26,384 nt of DNA from NCBI GenBank assembly GCA_964450715.1, contig CAYVFC010000112.1:1-26384 (forward strand), written 5' to 3'. Below the pieces are notes generated by a model. It was not told where the DNA came from. It was given only the letters and a program-made list of their open reading frames with translations, and ran no database searches. The DNA is from CAYVFC01 sp964450715 (GTDB taxonomy: Bacteria > Myxococcota_A > Polyangia > Polyangiales > JAFGIB01). This document shows, one piece after another, positions 22,911 to 26,384 of the stretch (position 1 is its first letter; every line of letters starts with the position of its first letter). The position numbers and the translations under genes are program-made.

Positions 22911-24188
22911 TCAAAAGGCAACCGCCGCACTGCCACCCGCCGCAAAGCCCCCCAGCACGCTGGTGCGTCCCTGGTAGCCGCCGTACACCGAGACCGTGGT
23001 TCCAGGCGCGATCTCGTATCCCAGATCGTATAGCAACCGCACCCCGAAGTCGCTGCCTACCGGGAAATCGGTGATCTCCACGCTGGCGCCCATGGGAAGG
23101 CGCGGCACGGCCAGAAACCCGAGCCGAATGCGGCCGGTGATCCCCAGCGTGGTCACCCCCTTCAGTCCCAGGCAGAGACTGGTCCGGTCCGGGTGTCCCA
23201 ACACGAATTCACCGCCGCCTCCCCCCTCGAATCCGTCGTGCGAGATGCCCAACACCAGCGAGGTACGCAGCCGCAGCCCGGAGATCAGGAACCAGGTGAT
23301 GGCCGACTCGCCGTAGTAGATAGCCGGCTCGAACGACTCGGGCTCGGCGAGCTCGTACAGCGTCGCTCCGTTTCCACTCAAGCGGCCCACGTTGAAACGG
23401 ATCTCTTCCACGGTGGAGAAGAAGCTGTAGGCGTAGCCGGCCTGCAGGTGGTAATAGTTATCATCGAAACGCCGGCTGCGGGGCTGCGGAGCCTCTCCCG
23501 CGGCCGGTACCGCGTCGGCAACCCGTACCCGTCGCGACCCGAAGTCCACGTACTCGCCGGTCAGGAAGAGCCGCGAGCTTTTCCCGCCGCGCGCCTGGAG
23601 CTCCTTGCGCTCCCGCGCCACCTCCGCCGGGTCGACCACCTGCACCGGGTGGGGATGGCTCTTGTCGGCGAAAACCGGCCGTTCGCTTCCGTCGGGCATC
23701 CGCTCCACGGCCCAGTAGACGAAGCCGGGCGGCTCGGCGTCGTCCGAGGCCAGTCGTGCCACATATCCGTGGGTCGAGCGGCGGGCCTGCACCTGCTGCA
23801 CCCTGCCTCCTTCGATCTTGTCGGACCGGAATCGCACCAGCACCTCTCCGGCCAGCTCCGGGTGCTCCAGGGTGAAGAGCAGCTCGCCGTTCCCCGTCAC
23901 CAGCTCGTTCTGCGGGAAGTGCCGGATGACGGCGCGCTCTGCCGGTTTCCCGGCCGGCGGCCGCGACTCCGGGCTCGTTCGGGCCTCCGCGGACGGCTCG
24001 GAACCGCCGGCGGCCGGTGTTTCTTCGCTCGCGTCGGACGGCTCGGAAGCGTCGGCGGCCGGCGCCTTCTCGCCCGGGTCGGACGGCTCGGCAGCCGAGG
24101 CCGGCTTGTCCGCCCTGCCCTCTTTCGCCTGCGCTTGCGCGCCGCCGGACAGCGCTACCACCAGAAATGCGATCGGTAACCGTTGCAT
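22911..24188 (-). CDS. Outer-membrane beta-barrel-like protein with Ala/Pro/Glu-rich linker
   Basis: A 425-residue exported protein of unassigned function. A signal peptide (1 to about 21, ending AQAQA) is followed by a low-complexity region (about 25-85) built of repeated ASEPSD-like units. A beta-rich domain (about 90-165) comes next, then from about 215 a series of amphipathic strands (NYYHLQAGYAYSFF … GSAAVAF) ending in a terminal aromatic, typical of outer-membrane barrels. The last ~200 residues share clear blocks with the upstream gene: ITDFPVGSDFGVRLLYDLGY and YGGYQGRT match its VTDQPVNSDELAVRLVYELGW and SVQGRT. The two are therefore tandem paralogues. The ATG at 24188 has GGAG 6 bases upstream. 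An ATG at 24200 overlapping the upstream stop (TGATG) is the alternative and adds four residues. Confidence 0.8.
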   Translation of the reverse strand: MQRLPIAFLVVALSGGAQAQAKEGRADKPASAAEPSDPGEKAPAADASEPSDASEETPAAGGSEPSAEARTSPESRPPAGKPAERAVIRHFPQNELVTGNGELLFTLEHPELAGEVLVRFRSDKIEGGRVQQVQARRSTHGYVARLASDDAEPPGFVYWAVERMPDGSERPVFADKSHPHPVQVVDPAEVARERKELQARGGKSSRLFLTGEYVDFGSRRVRVADAVPAAGEAPQPRSRRFDDNYYHLQAGYAYSFFSTVEEIRFNVGRLSGNGATLYELAEPESFEPAIYYGESAITWFLISGLRLRTSLVLGISHDGFEGGGGGEFVLGHPDRTSLCLGLKGVTTLGITGRIRLGFLAVPRLPMGASVEITDFPVGSDFGVRLLYDLGYEIAPGTTVSVYGGYQGRTSVLGGFAAGGSAAVAF

Positions 24189-24199
24189 GACCCTCTCCA

Positions 24200-25882
24200 T
24201 CACCAGTCAAAGGTTGCCGCCAGACCGAGGCCCGGTCCGGTATGCTCGAAGGTTCGCCCCTGTACCGAAGCCCGAGCGGCCAGCGCGAACTGCTCGGTCA
24301 TCCGCCAGCCGAGCTCGTAGACCAGCCGGACCGCCAGCTCGTCGGAGTTGACCGGCTGGTCGGTGACGTGTACCTCGGCGGCCATGGGCCAACCGCGGAT
24401 GGCCTCCCAGGCCAGCCCCACGTAGGCGCGCTGGCCGATCTCGGGCATGGCCTCGCCGGCCAGCAGGAGCGATGTCCCGTCCTCGGGGCCGATGCGAATA
24501 CGCAGTTGAAATCCCCCGGTGAGCCCCTCGCGCTGATCGTCCTCGACCTCCGGCCTTCCCAGCCCTACCGTGGCGCGACCCGCCACGGCGAAGAACCGGT
24601 GCAGCTTGAGCTCGCCCTCCAGGTAGCCGTAGGTGAAGCTCGCCGGATCCGGGTCCAGCCCCAGCTCGTCCAGATTCTCCACAGTGCCGCCCGCTCCGTG
24701 GTAGTGCCCGTAGCCGATGCGCACGCCGTAGAGCGGATCGAGCCGCAAACGGTAGAGGAAGTCCCCCTCGTTGAGCAGCGACCAGTCGTTGCCGGAGAGC
24801 TTATCGAAGCTGATGTACTCGCTGGTGAAGCGGACGCGAACGCGGCGCCCCAGGTCCTGAAGCCCCTCCAGATCCTGGTCGACCACCACCGGATTGGGCT
24901 CGCTCGCGCTGCCGTGGACCGCGGATGTCTCGCCCTTCTCGTCCACCGCCTCGACGAAGTACTCGAAGCCGGGCGCGCGCACCGTCTCCGCGGGAACCCG
25001 GGCACGCGCGTGCCCCCGCCCGTCCGCTTGCATGGTGGTCGAGACGTACTGAGACTCGCCGCCTGTCGCGCGAGAGTGCAGCACCAGAGCGCGCACCGGA
25101 TCGGCGGGATCGTAGGACGCGGCCACCGCCACCGTATCGCCCTCGCGCGCCCGGTTGATGCGATCGATTTCCACCAGCGCGTACAGCGGTATCGTTTCCC
25201 TCGCCCGCGTCGAGCGCAGCGCGGCCAGATCCCGCTCCCGGGAAGCGAGGTGGGCGATCTCCTGCCGAATGAACTCCTGGTACTTCGAACGCGGGTTCTG
25301 CACCAGGTACCTTTGATAAATCTGTACGCGCTGTACCGGGGGCCTGGCCAGCGTCGCCTTCCAGGCTGCGAGCACCGCCAGCTCCTCGTGGCTCGCTCCG
25401 GGTTCGCATTTCGGGCACGGCTTCGCGATCGGGGGCGGAGGGCAGGCGGCACCGACCGCGCGTCCGCCGATCGGCGCCGTCCGTGCCGCCTCCGGCGCGA
25501 GGTTCGCCGGCCGCACGGCTTCCACGACGTCGCCCACCGCGATCGTCCGGGAAGGCTTCTCTTTTACACGTGCTATACTGAGGGATGTACCCGGCTGCGT
25601 CAGCCCCACGACGCCGATGGCGAAGCGATCGCGTAGTTTCTTGCGCGTGAGGGGATGGCGCACCTCTATCGAGCGGTATACCGTGAGCTCCAGGCCCTTT
25701 CGCGCCTCGGCGCCCGCCACGTCGACCAGGATATCGTCGCCGTCTATACGGACTATCGTCCCCCTCGCCGGTTCGTTCACTTCCCCCTTCGTCCCAGATA
25801 CGGACTGAGCCCGGGCCGCGAGATGAAAGAACGAACCGGCCGCTACCAGAAATACCGCCCCCGCTCTTATCGCGTGTTGCAT
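24200..25882 (-). CDS. Exported SH3-like/Ig-like protein with C-terminal outer-membrane barrel
   Basis: A 560-residue exported protein. A signal peptide (1 to about 25) precedes a FlgT-C/SH3-like domain (about 38-125; GTIVRIDGDDILVDVAG … KGLELTVYRSIEVRHPLTRKKL). A CPKC pair lies near 155. A helical region (about 165-225) is followed by an Ig-like beta-sandwich (about 240-335; VAVAASYDPADPVRALVLHSR … FEYFVEAVDEKGE). A strand-rich C-terminal region of about 210 residues resembles an outer-membrane barrel and ends in FDW, an aromatic terminal residue as expected for barrel insertion. Function unknown; the N-terminal modules would face the periplasm. GGAGGG lies 5 bases before the ATG. A sigma-54-type promoter lies about 41 bp upstream, and the next gene starts within or just after the stop codon. 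Confidence 0.82.
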   Translation of the reverse strand: MQHAIRAGAVFLVAAGSFFHLAARAQSVSGTKGEVNEPARGTIVRIDGDDILVDVAGAEARKGLELTVYRSIEVRHPLTRKKLRDRFAIGVVGLTQPGTSLSIARVKEKPSRTIAVGDVVEAVRPANLAPEAARTAPIGGRAVGAACPPPPIAKPCPKCEPGASHEELAVLAAWKATLARPPVQRVQIYQRYLVQNPRSKYQEFIRQEIAHLASRERDLAALRSTRARETIPLYALVEIDRINRAREGDTVAVAASYDPADPVRALVLHSRATGGESQYVSTTMQADGRGHARARVPAETVRAPGFEYFVEAVDEKGETSAVHGSASEPNPVVVDQDLEGLQDLGRRVRVRFTSEYISFDKLSGNDWSLLNEGDFLYRLRLDPLYGVRIGYGHYHGAGGTVENLDELGLDPDPASFTYGYLEGELKLHRFFAVAGRATVGLGRPEVEDDQREGLTGGFQLRIRIGPEDGTSLLLAGEAMPEIGQRAYVGLAWEAIRGWPMAAEVHVTDQPVNSDELAVRLVYELGWRMTEQFALAARASVQGRTFEHTGPGLGLAATFDW

Positions 25883-25922
25883 GATGACCCTCCGAGCGTT
25901 GCCGTCGCTCGAGGAGCATCAT

Positions 25923-25938
25923 TTCAACAAACGTGCCA
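25923..25938 (-). promoter_or_regulatory. Sigma-54-type (-24/-12) promoter
   Basis: Reading the minus strand, TGGCACG is followed by four bases and TTGAA. The consensus is TGGCACG-N4-TTGCW. The -24 element matches at all seven positions and the spacing is exact. The -12 element has A in place of C. The element lies about 41 bp before the ATG of the barrel gene at 25882, in the correct orientation, leaving a leader of about 30 bases. RpoN promoters need an enhancer-binding protein; candidate sites lie upstream at 25975-26043. Confidence 0.65.
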
Positions 25939-25974
25939 TCCTCGTTTTCTCCGTATTCACACGATTTAGACCAA

Positions 25975-26043
25975 AAACACGGCCGCTGACGTGTGCACCG
26001 CGCTACACACCCGCATACGGCCGTGTGCAAGCAGGGGCACACG
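25975..26043. promoter_or_regulatory. Array of CGTGTGC/GCACACG half-sites (candidate enhancer)
   Basis: CGTGTGC-N8-GCACACG is a perfect inverted repeat at 26022-26043. A second copy, CGTGTGC-N8-ACACACC (5 of 7 in the right arm), lies at 25990-26011, exactly 32 bp away, about three helical turns. A further half-site AAACACG (25975-25981) sits 8 bp left of the second copy. Overlapping these is ACACGGCCG … CGGCCGTGT (25977-25985 and 26018-26026). Distance from the -24 element is about 37-105 bp, suitable for an NtrC-type activator. Confidence 0.6.
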
Positions 26044-26104
26044 CCTTTCGAGGCCCCGGCAGAGCTCGCGCGCGACGTCACCACCCCGATCGCACGAACG
26101 TAGT

Positions 26105-26123
26105 GGAGGGGCTTGCCCCCTCC
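26105..26123. repeat. REP-like hairpin, third copy
   Basis: The hairpin has a 7-bp perfect stem GGAGGGG/CCCCTCC with loop CTTGC. It shares stem composition, loop and a flanking GTAG with the hairpins at 9160-9230, so it is a dispersed family. No gene is recognisable between this hairpin and the tandem repeat at 26299. The short open frames at 26113-26345 on both strands run through repeat sequence and are not called. Confidence 0.6.
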
Positions 26124-26298
26124 CCGCTATACATTCCTTTTGACGGACGGGCGCAATGCCTCACCATTAGTCACATTTTTCGCCGATCTTCTCGCCGACT
26201 TTTTAGGCGACGAGCACTTCGGTGAAGCCACGTCCGAGAACGATCGAGTTTGTCGAAGTTGCGGCCCAACGCACTCCATCCCGGGGCCCGTTGCGTCT

Positions 26299-26384
26299 GA
26301 GTTCTTGCGCCAAAAGCGCAGAAACTCGTGACTTAGGAGGCTCACGGCGGAGTTCTTGCGCCAAAAGCGCAGAAACTCGCGACT
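26299..26384. repeat. Tandem hairpin-forming repeat, at least two copies, cut by window end
   Basis: A 35-bp unit occurs at 26299-26333 and 26350-26384, with one mismatch between copies (T or C about 31 bases in). The period is 51 bp, with a 16-bp unique segment between. Each unit folds on itself: GAGTT … TGCGC, loop CAAAA, GCGCA … AACTC, with a mismatched middle. The second copy ends at the window edge, so more copies may follow. The 16-bp gap is too short for CRISPR spacers. It may be a REP-type array, recombination site or structured RNA. Confidence 0.7.

Noticed and set aside
24801..26084. 427-residue minus-strand frame overlapping the 25882 gene
   Set aside because: It is out of frame with a signal-peptide protein that has a good ribosome binding site, and its translation is Arg/Gly-rich with no recognisable motif.
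26189..26212. Intrinsic terminator (TCGCC…GGCGA with a T-run)
   Set aside because: The T-run is in the loop, not after the stem, and no gene ends nearby.
26113..26345. 72-residue open frames on both strands near the right end
   Set aside because: Both run through the hairpin repeats, lack ribosome binding sites and show no family resemblance.
26299..26384. CRISPR array
   Set aside because: Only two repeat units are seen, the gap between them is 16 bp, and no cas genes are present. The units are hairpins with a different period from CRISPR.

Overview
The window is high-GC bacterial chromosome. Several traits point to a Myxococcota-like (former deltaproteobacterial) organism: a secreted metalloprotease with cysteine-rich DUF4215-type repeats and a MYXO-CTERM-like tail, a Ser/Thr kinase with a membrane-embedded C-terminus, a lipoprotein with LDL-receptor class A repeats, and a sigma-54-type promoter with an upstream array of binding sites. 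This placement is inference from gene content. No rRNA, tRNA, integrase, transposase or CRISPR array is visible.

Layout. (1) 93-7203, minus strand: a cytoplasmic sulfatase, a PHA-synthase-like alpha/beta hydrolase, an NCS2-type permease and a Ser/Thr kinase; the kinase and permease are 5 bp apart. (2) 7456-9122: an exported two-helix protein with a duplicated motif, converging on an SDR oxidoreductase. (3) 9160-9230: an inverted pair of REP-like hairpins. (4) 9291-13209, plus strand: a small lipoprotein, the metalloprotease and dihydrolipoamide dehydrogenase, each overlapping the next by 4 bp. (5) 13210-14275: a scar where an N-terminal aldehyde dehydrogenase fragment, about 100 bp of a fumarylacetoacetate-hydrolase-family gene and a 3'-truncated leuD meet. 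(6) 13889-16736, minus strand: leuD (broken), leuC and a leuB/icd-family dehydrogenase. Across a compact intergenic region they diverge from 16906-21591, plus strand: bicupin, acyl-CoA synthetase, TetR regulator and a FATP-type acyl-CoA synthetase. The intergenic region carries two matching palindromes, AGCCA-N2-TGGCT, one in each candidate promoter. (7) 21637-25882, minus strand: the LDLa lipoprotein and two tandem outer-membrane barrel paralogues. (8) 25883-26384: sigma-54-type promoter, half-site array, another REP-like hairpin and the start of a 51-bp-period repeat.

How the parts may work together. The best candidate for a coherent little-described unit is the divergent leuBC(D)/cupin/acyl-CoA-ligase/TetR locus. 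An isopropylmalate- or isocitrate-like isomerase and dehydrogenase appear to be co-regulated with acid activation, without a leuA in view. The other is the sigma-54-controlled pair of surface barrels. No known defence or mobile system was recognised, and much of the window is ordinary metabolism and cell-envelope genes.
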